Part shown: in pieces, positions 34,955 to 47,546 of the stretch | How the letters are laid out: each line of letters opens with the position of its first letter | How positions within the stretch are numbered: position 1 is the first letter of the stretch | From: Aphelocoma coerulescens | Taxonomy: Eukaryota > Chordata > Aves > Passeriformes > Corvidae | Direction of reading: 5' to 3' | Assembly (NCBI RefSeq): GCF_041296385.1 | Contig: NC_091017.1 | Span: forward strand, 14,812,001-14,876,000 | DNA length: 64,000 bases | Notes under the pieces: model-generated | What the model was told of the DNA's origin: nothing | Database searches by the model: none | The model's input: only the letters and a program-made list of their open reading frames with translations | Translations under genes and position numbers: made by a program

Positions 34955-35092
34955 TACTTTGAGTTCAGGTTGGACAGGCCTTTGAGCAGCCTGGTCTAGC
35001 GAAAGGTGTCCCTGCCCATGGAAGGAGGGTTGGAAGTAGATAATCTTTAAGGCCCCTTCCAAGCTAAAACATTCTGTGGTTCTGTAGTTCTG
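34955..35092 (+). mobile_element. CR1 3' fragment, plus orientation, unit 2
   Basis: Duplicate of the fragment at 11398-11535. Confidence 0.85.
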
Positions 35093-36829
35093 TATTTCTA
35101 CGAATCCGGTGTGTTCTCTGCCTGTATGTCAAGGTGACCCTTCAAATACCTGAATGTGTGCAAAACAGCATGCTTTGCCCATAAAAAGAGCATGTGAAGG
35201 TCAGTGATAGCAAGATCTGAAGGAAAAGCTCTTGAGATGGGTACATAAGGTTTAGGTCTCCAAGCAGCCTCCAAGCTTCCTTGCTCCTTCAGAGCAGCTC
35301 TTTGCCTGTGGCTGGACGGAGAAAGGCAGCAAGAAGAGCAATCAAAGATGTCCTGCTAAGGGATGCAGCAATGAGTCTGGCCAAATACAGCACTGTCAAA
35401 ACCTTGTAAGAATTCCCATCAGGGTCACTTGGGTACCTGCCTTCATCTCCCCAGCGAGGAAAGCTCGTGTTCAGAAGCACAGCTTGGTTGCAAAAGCATT
35501 TGTGCCCTGTGGCAATCGTGTCAGGTTAAGGACGCCTGCGCAACCTCAGATCCATGGGGCGTCAGCGAGGTTGAAAACCTGGCCCTGTCCAGGGCATTTG
35601 CAAAACTTTTTGCCTGTCTAGTGAAGTCTGGATTTTGCTGCTGGCCACTCACGTGCTTTGTGGCCATGTTAAGGACAAGCTGGTGACAGAGCAGGTTTCC
35701 CTGCCATGCTGTCTATTCACATGGGTGCGTGCATCTCTCTCTGCCCAAGTTGTGCCAATGCCCGGTCCATTCAAGAGAAGTTGGAAGAAACCTGGAATGA
35801 CTCCTCCCAGTATGCGCTTCCAACTTCTCCCACCTTTGTTTCTCTTTAAATCCAAGTGGGCACCTTGTTCTTTCAAGGCAGTTTATTTCCCAGCCAGTGT
35901 TACGGTTTTCATGATTGTGAGGAGGGAACAAAGCTGCAGTGTTTGTTTGCTTCCAGATCTGTCCTCTCAGCTTAGTGTGAGTGCCTATTCTGAGGCTTCC
36001 CAGCTGCAGGGGGAGGTGGGGGTCTGACAGGATTCCATCCGCAGTGGCCCGTGTGTTTCTGTGGCTTGCAGAATGGTTCCCTGCTGGTCCCTTGCCTGGT
36101 GTTAAAGCCGTGGCCTGGAGCTCAGCTGCTGCTTCCCCTCTTCCCCCAAGTGTCTGTGCTCCTGTCTCATGTCAGCTGCCCTCAGTGGGGTGGTTCACAA
36201 GACTTCCCACAATGCTCCTGTAGCCTCCTCCCCAGTGAGAATTCATTCTGCTCCCTCTGGACTGTGAGATGCTGCAAATGAAGGTCACAAATTGAAATGG
36301 AAATGTTTTCAGTCCTGTTTCTGCCTCTTGGAGATTTTTTGCTTCTGCTGAGGGATCTCATTACCTTTTAATCTAGAGCTGTCTTTTTAGGGCTTTCTTT
36401 TCTCCTTTTCTTTCCCTCCCCTTTCCACAGATGCTGCCATTCACGTGAGGCCCATTTGGTTGTCCAAGGGCAGGGTTCTAAGGGCACATTTACACTTAAA
36501 ATGGAACCAGATATCCTGGAGCGTGTAGCATGGCCTGGTTTGTCATGCTCTTGGCCCAGTGTGGAGCTAGGAGCTGACCTGAAATGCAGCACCAGCACTG
36601 GGGGCAGGGGAAAATGGATCTCTTGGTTCTCCCCTTCTCAGCTACGTGGAATCCCCATGTTTGCATGGTTGATGTTTAGGAGCACTGCAGTGACTCCCAG
36701 TTGGGCACTCAAGGCTCTGAGTGCAGCAAGTCCCCGGAGATCTGGACCCCTGCTTTAGGTCTGAACTCATGCAGATGGTGAATTCTGTTTGTTCTCTTCC
36801 AGAGAAGCTGATCGAACTGAGGCTTCGTA

Positions 36830-39800
36830 ATGGAACCTACGGACAACCTGAACAGAGACAATAGGTAGGAATTAATTTGATGTAATCTTGGCTTCCCAGG
36901 TGCTCTGATGAATGTTGAGACAGTTTAAAAAATAATCCCCCCTTAATGCAGTTAAGTAAGGATTGTCCTGTCAGTGGGAGTGGCTTCAGAGCACCTTGGT
37001 ATTTTCAGAGCTCCTGTAACAGGCTCAGGCCTGGATGATGTCGTGGGTCTGGGCAGGTTCTGGGCTGAACTTTCTGAAGCCAATCTCTTGTTCCTGGGGC
37101 CAGGGCACTCCCTTCTGCAGTTTGGGAAGCTTTGGGCCTAGGAGTATTTTCCTGTTTCAGTGTGCAGCAAAGCAGGAGCTGTGTTTTTTGGGGTGGGGGC
37201 GCTTTGTGCAAGTTTTTACTTCTTGTGGAACATGTTTGAAGGTGAGGAGGCCTGAGCTGATGTTTCAGGGCAGACATTCAGTTTCACTTGCCTCTTTGAA
37301 CAGTCGGGATGTTTGGGTTTTCCTGGTGACACATCAAGTGTAGACCAGCTGCAGCAAGTACAGCACTGTTTTTAACTCTCCAATACTGAGCTGTGTTCCC
37401 CCTGGAGATGGAGGGGGTAGGACTGTGGAGTCCCCCTGTTCCAAGGTTCCCAAGTGCTGGGCGTGTTGGTGCTAAGGCTGGAGGTCCAGTTCCCAAAGCT
37501 TCCAAAGTTCCCTGGCCTTAAGGGAAGTGTGCAGGCTTGTGAGGAACAGCAGAGCGCAGGTTTGCAAAGGTTTTGAAGAGCATCTTGCCAAACACCTTCA
37601 ATGGCCAGGGCAGAGATGGGCAGCAATGGTGTCTCCAGGGCTGCGGAGGCTGGGAGAGCTACGGGCTTATCTGAAGAAGCTGGGCATTTCAGTAGACAGC
37701 AGACTCTTCTACTCTGAATTAGGAATGCCATCCAGTGCAAAAACCTGATTTATTGCCAATAACAGCCCCTCAGCATGAGATGAGGCAGCTGTGCTTCTGC
37801 TCTAGGGGTGATTAAACTTTCAGGAGCTGATTATGGGTGTGGTATTTGGGAAGGTGTCATTGCAGGGGCACACAAGGCTCTCCCCTTGCATCCTGGGGCA
37901 CTTGGGAAGTTGGATGAGTGAAGAAGAATCCAGGAATTGTAGGTATAGAGTAGACTGTGCAGTAGAGTAGAACTAGATTCCTGCATCTACCATGCCTGCT
38001 GCCTTTTCCTTCCCCAATGTCCACAAATGTCAGAGGCAGAGTTTCCCTCATTTTGCAGTAGCCTTTCACAGACCAGGGACAGTTTAAAGGATCTGGTTTC
38101 CCATGATGGGACACAGCCTTATCAGTGTTTTGATGTGGGGCTGGTGGAATTGAGTACATGCACATGTGGCTGAGGAGGAACAGGGGCATTTGAGCTGGTG
38201 TTTTCTGAATGTCTGAGATCTCCTATCTAATCTCGTTGGTGGGAAGGCTTTAAATGCAGCTACATGATTGTCAGTACGCAGCTCTCCGCATATCCGTTTA
38301 CAGTAGAGAGTGCATTTGTAAGGCTGTTTATAAAGTGGACAAAGTTCAGGCGTTGAAAGTGGCAAGACCTTCAAAAGAGAGGATTCTCTTTGACGCTCAG
38401 TGGGAGAGTGGGGTGGGAAGTCAGAAGGAGAACAAGAATGGCAGTTTCTCCCATTGATCACTGCAAGTGGGTTTGCCAGCTCACCTGCTGACCGCCCCCA
38501 GTGACTGCTTCCCCATTTGTTTCACAGGGAAATGGGGGGACAGTTTTTCCCTTCCCACCCTTCTTGATGGCTGGGATGAGCAGTAGCAATCCCTGAGAAG
38601 GATGCGTGCTGTTCCTTGTGTGTCTCGTTGCTCTGGGGCACAGCACACGCTGGACAGAACTGATTTGGGCACTGTCACCATCCTGTGGATTTCAGCATTG
38701 CTTTGCTGCTGGACCTGTGCCCTTGTGTGAACGCCCCAGTGTGTGCAGGGAGTAGAAACAGGGCTTCAAGTGTTAACTCTCCTTTCTCTTTCTCTTTCTC
38801 TTTCTGAAAGCTGGCACAACAACAGAGACTTGCTCCGCATTCTGGAGCGAGACAGGCGCAGGAGGCAGGCGGCTCCAGAGGAGAAAGATCCATTCTCGGA
38901 GGAGACTCCCCTCTTTGCCAAACCCTACAAAGTAATGGGAGTGGGGTGCAGGTTGGAAGGAGAGGAGGAAGGAGGCTTGGGGTGGGAGAGGGAGCTGTGT
39001 CTTCTGCATGGGCTGTAGCAAACTTGAGCCTGACAACTGCAAACACAGCAGCTTCCCATGTGCTCCACTGAGCTTGCCTGACTTCCCTTGTGGCGATGCG
39101 TGGGGATTCCATGAAGATCCTGAGGAGTGTCTCTTGCTGAGCTGCATCTCTTGCTTGGGGTGTTTTTGACATTCCCCCTCTCTGTTGTTCTGCTGCAGAC
39201 TGATAAAGAAGATGAGCTGTCGAGGCGCGTTAAGAAGGTGCTGGGCGATTGGGACTTCAAGGCGCTTCTGAGCCACAAGTGCCCTCTGAATCCCATATGG
39301 ATTCCAAGAAAGTCCAAGTCCCAGTCACACACCCGCAGGCATCGGCGGACCTGCAGTAAGACAAAGCCCTATGAGGACATCTGGGGAAAATCCTCACCGG
39401 AATCACCAGACCTCTCACCTCGCCCTGAGCAGAACTGTGACAGCGATGAGGGTCCCTCCAATTGGAAGGCAGAAGCCAAAGCGGAACAATCGCAACTCCT
39501 GCCTGTCAGGGTGAGTGCAGTTGTTGGGGGCTCTGTTGTTGGCAGCCCCTCAAGGCCAAGGGAGCAGCACACGGGCCCTGCCTTTCTCGGGGCTTGGCCT
39601 CGCCAGAGCTCAAAGGCATTTGGTTCCCAGGTGCATGTTGGGGTTTTGGCAGGCTCATCCTTCAGCATCCTGGGATATTGCTGTGCCCTATGGAATGTAG
39701 GAGCCCATGGTGCTGAGCCATGGCAGCTGGGCCAGGAGAGCCACAGGGAAGGTTTTCAAACTGTGTTTGGCCTCTGGAAGGAGAAGGAAGAGCTAGAGGC

Positions 39801-42800
39801 TGCAGGCAGCTTTTCCTGGGAAAGGCTGGTGATCAGCTGCAAGGGACTGTGGGCAATACCTTGTGGAAAATGAGAGGAAGCTGAGAGAAGTAAAGCAGTG
39901 CAGGGCCTTGCCTTCTGCAGGAGCCATTCTTCAGCATCAGTTGCCAAAAAGATAAAGCACGATCCTGGCTCTCAAAGTCTTGGGAGTGCGGAGTGCTGCA
40001 ACCAGCCCTCAGGCCAGCAGAAGTGGGCAGTGTTTGTCCTTGCTGCTGGGAAGCCCAGTTAAGGAGTGTCAGTGTGAAGTAAGGAGCAGGGATGCTGCAT
40101 CTGCCTTGGAGTGGGTGGTGAGGGGGGGGAAGGAGGGGCTGCGTTTCTGAGAGAGGGGTGGAGTCCCTGCCGGCTTCTGCCATCAGCTGGGGGGCGACTC
40201 AGCTCCCTGGGGTAGCCCAAAGGCAACTTGTCTCCACAGTGTGTCTCTGGGCACCCCTGCAGAACATGCATTTGTCCAAATTTGGCTGCTAAATCCATCA
40301 CTTTGCCAGGCAATGGGAGAGTGAGAAATGGTAGCTGGGGAGTTGCAAGTCCTGCAGGGGCAAGAACAGGATGGATAAAGTCAGCCAGGATTTGCATGAA
40401 CTGTGTTGCATCTTTCCCGATGTGTGAGATGTCAGTGTCTTGTCCACACTGCTGTGGACTTCAGAAGGACTAGGAGTCTCATTTATTTGGGTGAATGAGA
40501 AATATTCCTCTTGCTCTAGGACTGGCTTAGAAGAATTGGGAACTATTATTTCTAACTGTTCTTTTTAACTAAGGAAACTTTTTGCTCAACTCTTTTAAAT
40601 GCAGAGGCAGCCTGTGCCTTTGAAAGCAAAGCTTGGCTGCCTCAAAGCAAAATTCCATAAAGGAAGCAGACTGCAGGAACATACTTATATAATAATAATA
40701 ACAACAGTAATGATAAATAGTAGCAGTAGTAGCAGGAGTAGTAGTAATTTAAGAAAGGAAACATTGTTCTCTGACTGCCAGGTTGCAAAGGGAACACTGG
40801 CATTTTTCTCAGAGGAAGAGGAGGTGACTGTGGGGATTTCAGTTCATTTTCTACCTGGCCTCCATTAGTAACTCCCCCTCAGATGGGCCTTTTAATCCTT
40901 AGCAGCACTTTATTATTAATGGGCTTGCAGGACATTTCTAGAGCTGTTGGTAAGCAAATGCTGGCTGAGTGCATGTCAATTAGTAAAAAACGCAAACAAA
41001 CTCCTTCTGCCTCCCTCGTTCTTGTTTCAGGAAAAGAAGCCCATTGAGGTGCCATCAACTGAAAACACTTGGAAGGTTGGTGCTCTTCAATAATAGATCT
41101 CTGGTTTTGCCTATGTTTTGCGTCCATTAAGGAATTGGGAATTCCTGAAAATTGGGAATTTCCTTGAAAAAGGAATTGGGTGGGGAAGAAATACATTGCT
41201 GAGCTCCTGTTCACTCAGCAGATGTTTCCCTCACTGAAAGTGTGTTTTGGGGTGTGCTGAGGAGAAGTAGAGGTAAAAGCTGGAGTTGTAAGATCAGCCT
41301 TCCTCTCAGTCTGTGAGTGTAGCATTCTCAAATGCAGTTCTAGAGCCAGAGTGACAACTCATCCCAGGCAGCCTGAGCTGCTCCTCCCTCAAGCTGGGGG
41401 TTGCTTTTCCCGAGTGGCCCTTGTCCAAAGGCTCTGCACCTGCTGCTCATGTCCTGAATGGACGTGCATGACACTTAGAGAGCTGCTGGTAATCAGATGT
41501 TTGCTGAGTGCATGCTTGTTTCCTGTCAATGAGTAAAATACCCAGACAAGCTCACACTGCTTCCCTCTTTCTTGTCTCAGCCCATTGTGCACATTTATGT
41601 GCAGTCCATTGAAGGAATATTGGAGGTAGGTGCTCTTCAATAACAGATCTCCAGGTGGAAGCCTGTACAAATCCATGAGGAGCTGGATCCCTCTGACTCT
41701 CTGCAGGGTGAAACGTTCTCTTGTGTCCATCAGCAAAACTCCTGAGAGCTGCTTCTCTCCCTCTCTTTCCAGAAAATGAGGAACTCACTGTCACTTCTCC
41801 TGCCACCTCTTCAGACGCCTCTGAGAAAAGAGACTTTCAATCTTCCATTGCCAGCAAAGGTAAGCCAGCCCATTTTTGCCAGGGCTGCTGATAAATTCCA
41901 AGAGATCTTTCTGCTGAGCAGAAGTTCAGCTCAGCTGTTTGGCAGCTCTTAGGATGTTTTAAAAGTATTTATTCAAAAATGCACATGTCCCTAATGTGCC
42001 AGCAACACACCGTTTAGGTGTCAGTGGATGTATTTATTGTGAAGCTACACGCTGAACTACTTTGCACTTTGTCCTTTAATCCTAGGAATCCCAACGTGAT
42101 GGGCAAGTGGCCAGGGAGTTTCAGAAGAGTTTTGGCCAAGTGGCCAAGGAGTTTCAGAAGAGTTTTGGCCAAGTGGCCAAGACTTCTCCCAGAAGCTGTG
42201 GCCAAGTGGCCAAGGCTTCTCTGGAAGGTCACGTTACAAGCAAACAGAGCTTCCTGAAGCGTCCTGTGCACACTGACGGGCCCTTGCCCAGGAAGACCAT
42301 GGGTATCAAAAGGCCCGGCCAGCCCCTGGTGCCTGATGAATCCAAGAGAGTCCGGAAGGTGGAGAGTGAGCCTGGTCCTTTGGAGGTCACAGAGAAGCCT
42401 TGCAAGGACCAGCCCAAAGTCCTAGAAACAGTGAAGCCAAAAGCCATCAAAAGGACAGAAAGACAAAAAAGACCCACAGACAGGAAAGACCTGAAGCCGG
42501 CACCTCACAAGCTCTCTGAGAAGCCAAAGGACAAGGGCTCCCAGCAGGCCAACGCCAAAGGCTTTCTGGAGCCCCGGCCCCTGGGAGCTGGCCAGGAACG
42601 TGACGCTCTCATCCCCAGCAGGCACAGGCCTGGCAATTTGCACAAGGAGAAAGTGCCCTTGCCTCCTGGGGAGAAGAAGTTGTTCTCGCCTGCAAGGAAG
42701 CCGGACTGGAAGAGGAAAGCCATGAAGAGTCCTGAGGAGCCCCCTGGAAAGAAGAAGGTGAGAGGGGCAGGGGGAGGTGGGTTTGGACAATGACCAAGGT

Positions 42801-44450
42801 GGTGTTTGGAAAACCCATGTGGAGTTTCCACTTCATAGGTTGGCAGTAGAGCCATGATCCTTCTCTAATGGTGTTACCAAACTTCTAAGGGGTGTGTTCC
42901 CACCGCTGTTTCCAATTGGTCACAGATCCCCTCCTGAGCAAATGGAAAGCCCTGTAAGCTGTCTAACATGCTCTGGTGTTTTGGGGCTTTTCTTGGAATC
43001 CTAGTTTCCTGCAAGAAGAAATCCCCAGCCCTCCTCTGTCAGAGGAGGTTTTGGCAGCAGGCTGTGGCAGCTTGTGGCTGACCAGCCCCCGCCAGCACTG
43101 CTGGGTTTCTCTGGGTTTCAGCCCAAGCAGAGCTTTGTAGGGTGGCGGTGCCCCCTTCCTGTGCCCCCCATTACAAGCAGTGTGGTACTGAGGCACTTGG
43201 CACATGGATAAATGGGCAAAAAGCTTGCTTGGGTTTCCTTGGAGCTGCTGTGATGCCAGCAGTGATGCCTGAGAGGTGGCTGGGTGCACTCAGGGGCTTT
43301 CCAGGGAGCCCTTTGCGGAGTCCCTCAGCCATTGCAGTGGCTTTCCCTTGAATTCCAAGAGAGCCCTTCATTTAACTGAGCAGGTCGATGCTCCCAAGTG
43401 TTTTTTGGGAAGCTGACTCCCAAAGGGGCCTGGGTCAGCTGCAGCAAGAGTTGTCTGCAGGCTTCATGGTGAATGGGCACTGCCTGTGGACTCCCTGACT
43501 GCAGGAAATCCCAAGTCAGAGCCTGTATCCCAGACGGGAGTGCAGCCTGGAAGGAGAACTCATTGAGAGCAGCACTGCTGAGAAGCTGCTCCATGGTTCC
43601 ATGTTTCTCTGCACTCTGGGAGAGAGGCAGAAACCAGCAGGCACACTGTGGGTAATGCCAAGAGATAAGGGCACTTTCTTTTACATTTTCTTGGCTTGTA
43701 GCAAACGGTTCTGAAGTTTCTCCTTCAGCTGAGCTGATGATTTGCACACTTGATGCTGCACAATCGATGTTATAAAATCTGTAAAAATCTTTCAGTGATT
43801 GGCTCTCTGCCTTAATGGTTCCCGTGCTTCTGGAAGACAATGGCAGCAATTTTCACTGACTGTTTAAATTTCACCCCTCTCAGATTCTTGTCAATACAAT
43901 CAGAACCCCCTGCACATCTGGGGGATCTCAGGGATCTCACTCTCCTGTGACTGGAGTTTTTCCTTCCCTTCGATAAGGGGTGTCACAAAGCACAATTGCT
44001 TACCGTTCTTGACTGTGCCCCAAGGCATCTGAATAAGTTTCTGTACCATTCAGACTGAGTAGGAGGAAAAAAGCCCATCCAGGACAGATGGAATGCTTGT
44101 TTTCAGCAATGGAAGGGCCTTACTTTAGATTACAGTTTGCATCGAGAGGTTTAGCAGTTCCATCCCTGCCACTGGAAAGCAATTAATGTATGCAAGCAAG
44201 ATAGGTAAAATGTCATTTTAGGTTTACTTGTCAGTGAGCCTGAAAGCTCTATCTGCTGTGCTTGGGTTTCCACTTTGTGAGTTCCAGTATCTTATTTTTT
44301 CTGTTTTCAACCAGAATCTGTAAAACTGAGCTGTATTGGTCTGTACTTTGTGTGAACTTTCAAGACATGAGTGATTTTTTTTCCTCCTTTTTTCTTTCTT
44401 CCTGTTAGAGGGAAGACAAGGGGGATACTCCCAGGAAGAAAAAGGAATGA
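36830..44450 (+). CDS. AFF1: AFF1-like truncated paralog, copy 2
   Basis: Same gene in unit 2. Exons: 36830-36864, 38811-38931, 39199-39510, 40605-40781, 41031-41075, 41581-41625, 41773-41859, 42086-42757, 44409-44450. I see no base difference from copy 1 inside the coding exons, so the predicted 511-residue protein is identical. The nearest difference is in the polypyrimidine tract before the second exon, where two ctttct hexamers are missing. The following gene on the other strand is KLHL8, convergent. Like copy 1, this could be a functional short AFF1 relative or a transcribed non-coding derivative. The intact frame across nine exons favours coding. Confidence 0.65.
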
Positions 44451-45541
44451 AAACACCCAACAAAATAATTTCAGCCTTCAGCAAACAAAGGCCCCAATAA
44501 ACTGAAGTGAGTATGCAGTGGTAGGATGTCAGAAAGAAGTGTAAATCTTAGTTTTTGTTCAGAAGGGTGAGACCCAGAACCCTATCTCCTGTCCTGGCAC
44601 TCGAGAGTTTGCTTGGAACATCGTGTGCCTTCTGCAACTCCAGATGCTGCAGACTGGCCTTACCAGGCTGGAAGCACCCGGTGCAGAAAGCAGCTCTGTA
44701 GGTGTGGGTGGGTAAGGGCAGGGAGTCTTTCCCTTCTGACATCCTCTTAAAGCACAGAGGTGTTGGGGCTGACGTTTGGCTGGGGGAAGGGATGTTCCCA
44801 TTGCGGTAGGAATGGAAGAGCTTTAATTCTGGAGTTCCTTCCTGCCTTTTTTCAGGGAAAATGAGCAGCTGCCTTAGTCATGTGCTGGCTTCTGGGGTGG
44901 GAAGGGTAGGAGGTGTTTTTGGGGAGAGAGGGCTCTGGATCAGGTGGGGGATAGTGCTGTGCTCCGTGTCAAACCGTGCTCTGTGCAGCATCAGCTGTGC
45001 CAAGGCAGAGCAGCTGGAGAGCACGTGGGCAGTGAATAGGGACCAAAGCACTGGAAAAGTGGGTGCTGAAAGAGGGGAGAGGACTGTCCCACGCACAGCA
45101 GAGTCAGGCAAGAGGTGCAGCCTCACACCCGAGCCTTCCCACTGGGTTTAACTTCATTGCCTCTTCTGATGCTGCAGCCCATGGGCTGGGATTCGCTGTT
45201 GGTGTGTTCTTGGAAACTTTGAGAAGCTGACTAAAAATGGTGTCAGTGAGCAGTGGTGAAACAAGGCTGAGAGCTCTTTGGTGCTGCTTCTTGCTGCCAG
45301 AGTTCCCTGGCCATCCTGATTTCAGATGACCAGAAATCTGCTAGGCCACTCTGTTAGTGAATGTGAAAGTCTCTGCCAATTAAAAGTCTCTCTCGCTTGA
45401 AGCCTCTCAGCTTTGGAAGTGTTGCCTACTTGAGGCACTGGCAAGAACTGGCCAGTTCAGGATGTAGCCAAGTTTGTCAGAAATCCCTACGGTGTGTGTG
45501 CATCATATTCATGAATTTGCTTCTCTTGTCCTGACCATCAG

Positions 45542-46560
45542 AAGCTTCATTCCAAACCGAGAGGAAAACTGTGGTGCTGCCACCACTGCCGGCCATGACT
45601 GCTGCACAACGGGCACCAAACTCGACCACGACGGCTCAAAAGAGCCCCAGAACCGAGAGTGACGACCTGGACCTGCCTGCCATGGATAACCCTGCCAGGA
45701 ACCAGGATCCTTTGTTTGCCACGCTCAGGAAAGTGGAGAAAGATCCCGAGGAACTATCCCAGGGCATCAACACTGGTATCCAGGAGAGCTGGCGGGAGGT
45801 TTCCTGCAACCCACGCGTGCTGTGTGGTTCTCTTCAGAAACGCCCTCTCACCTAAGTGACCACTTCTGGTTGTGGGCAACTGCAGATACAAGCCTGGTGG
45901 GAGGAGGAGTACGTTTATAATAAGAAAGGGTGGTTTGCTTAAAATGAAGAAACAACAAAGCTGTGGGTTTGGCTGCAACCTGGGCCTAAGGTTTTATAGC
46001 TTTTTTTACAAACTTGCTCATGACCCTTGCAGCTTTGCATTCCCTGGTAATAAAATTGGATTACTTGGCTTTTTGCTGATGGCTCGGGGTGCGGGGTCTA
46101 GGGCGTTGGGGGGTGTGTGTTAGGCCAGCCTGTGCACACTGTAGTAGCTGCCTTCTCACTGCTTGCTTTTTCCTGACAATTTTCCTGCTTGCAGCCCTCA
46201 CAGCTCTTTCAGCCACTGAGCGAGGAAACCTGCTGCTGGATTTCTCCGCGCTTGGGAAAAGTGTAATGGTGCAAAGCATTGTGAGCTGCCAGGTGAGAAG
46301 CCAAGGTTCCATTTCCATTGTCGGAGGGATTGCTGGGGAAGAAGGCAAGAGGGGGAGAGCCTGGAGAAGAGACTGTGCCTGGGACCAATGAACATTTTCT
46401 CTGGAAACTTAGGAGAGCCAGGCTTTGGAATGGCTTTAGGCATCTCTCTCTGACCAGCTTGTTCTCTGTGGTTTTTCAGGGATCTGCAGGGGATGACAGG
46501 AATCCTTTCCCAGTGACTTTGCTGCCAAATGAAGACAAGACAAGAAGACCTCAAGTCTGA
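45542..46560 (+). pseudogene. AFF1: Downstream AFF1-homologous exons, unit 2
   Basis: Blocks 45542-45775, 46195-46292 and 46480-46560, identical to unit 1 in these exons as far as I can see, with the same terminal TGA. Confidence 0.55.
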
Positions 46561-47203
46561 ACAGTAAGTGTTTGTTTTACAGCCCTGCCTGGAGTTTCTG
46601 CAGCCACCAGGCAGGGCTGGCCCTGCAGCCACCCTGGCTTCTGCTTCCTCATGAGCACCTCCTTTAGGAGAAAGGAGAGAGATTGGGGAGAGCTGCCCTG
46701 TGAGGGCAGCACCTGCTAAGTAGCTTGGCTACAGCTGGGCAGCACTTGAATTTTTGACTCCTTGCTGGGCCTGTGACCAGTATTGGCCAACAGAAATTCC
46801 TCGAGTTGCTGCCACATTTTTTATTGTACACCTTAGTCATTACAAATGTTGTGTTGTCCTGTGGTGCAAGCAGTGGGGAATACTCAGAAGCTGTAACCTG
46901 CCATCCCACGGGGCCTTTGCAGTGTCATTTTCCATAAAACACAAAGCTCTGTGAGCCCCTCTGGGCAAAGGGATGCATTGCCTTGATCTGCTGGCAAGCT
47001 TGCAAAAGAAAATGAGCACGATGTGCCTGGCTGAAGGGCTGGGAGGCTGTAAAAACCCTCTCCCTAAAGCGGCACCTGCTGAAAGCCAAAAGGCTTTGCA
47101 GGTCCTCTTGGAGCCAAGTGACTGCAGTCATTGACTGGACTCTGCCAGTGTGCCTGTTGGATGAGTCCAACCAAATGTTTTCTCTTCCCTCCCTTTGTTC
47201 CAG

Positions 47204-47546
47204 ACCTTTCTGCTGGACAAAGCCAAGTGACGTGACCAAGAGCCGGACTGACCTCGTGCACCGAATGAGACCGAATTTACAGTGACCCAGACTGGAATCC
47301 AGTGTGCCTTGACTGGGTCTCCAGGATGTAAATAGTTCCAAGTTCTCTGTTCTTTTGAAGCCTTACAAACAGTTCTGTTTTGTTTTTATTGTTCAATGCA
47401 AAGATCTGCATATTATTTTTGTTTGAAATACAGTTGTAAGTTATTTTGGTTACCTTTGGGAAACTTTGTGGTTTTTGAGGGTAATGCTTTTCTGCCTTGC
47501 AAAAGAAGAGATGGAGGGGGGGGGTACCTGCCTTTAAAAAGACCAC
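47204..47546 (+). other. Candidate terminal non-coding exon, copy 2, cut at the array edge
   Basis: Same acceptor as at 23659 with one pyrimidine change (gtccc to gttcc). The repeat ends at 47546, so any transcript of copy 2 runs into unique sequence and must use a different 3' end from copy 1. Confidence 0.35.

Larger units (their letters stand above)
23999..47546 (+). repeat. Tandem unit 2 (23,548 bp)
   Basis: Second complete unit. Offsets to unit 1 are 23557, then 23558 after a 1-base A-run gain near 29330, back to 23557 after a 1-base loss near 34717, then 23545 after loss of two ctttct hexamers near 38800. A G run near 47515 is three bases longer than in unit 1. All features of unit 1 recur at these offsets. 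It is followed directly by non-repeated sequence, so it is the last unit of the array. Confidence 0.93.
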
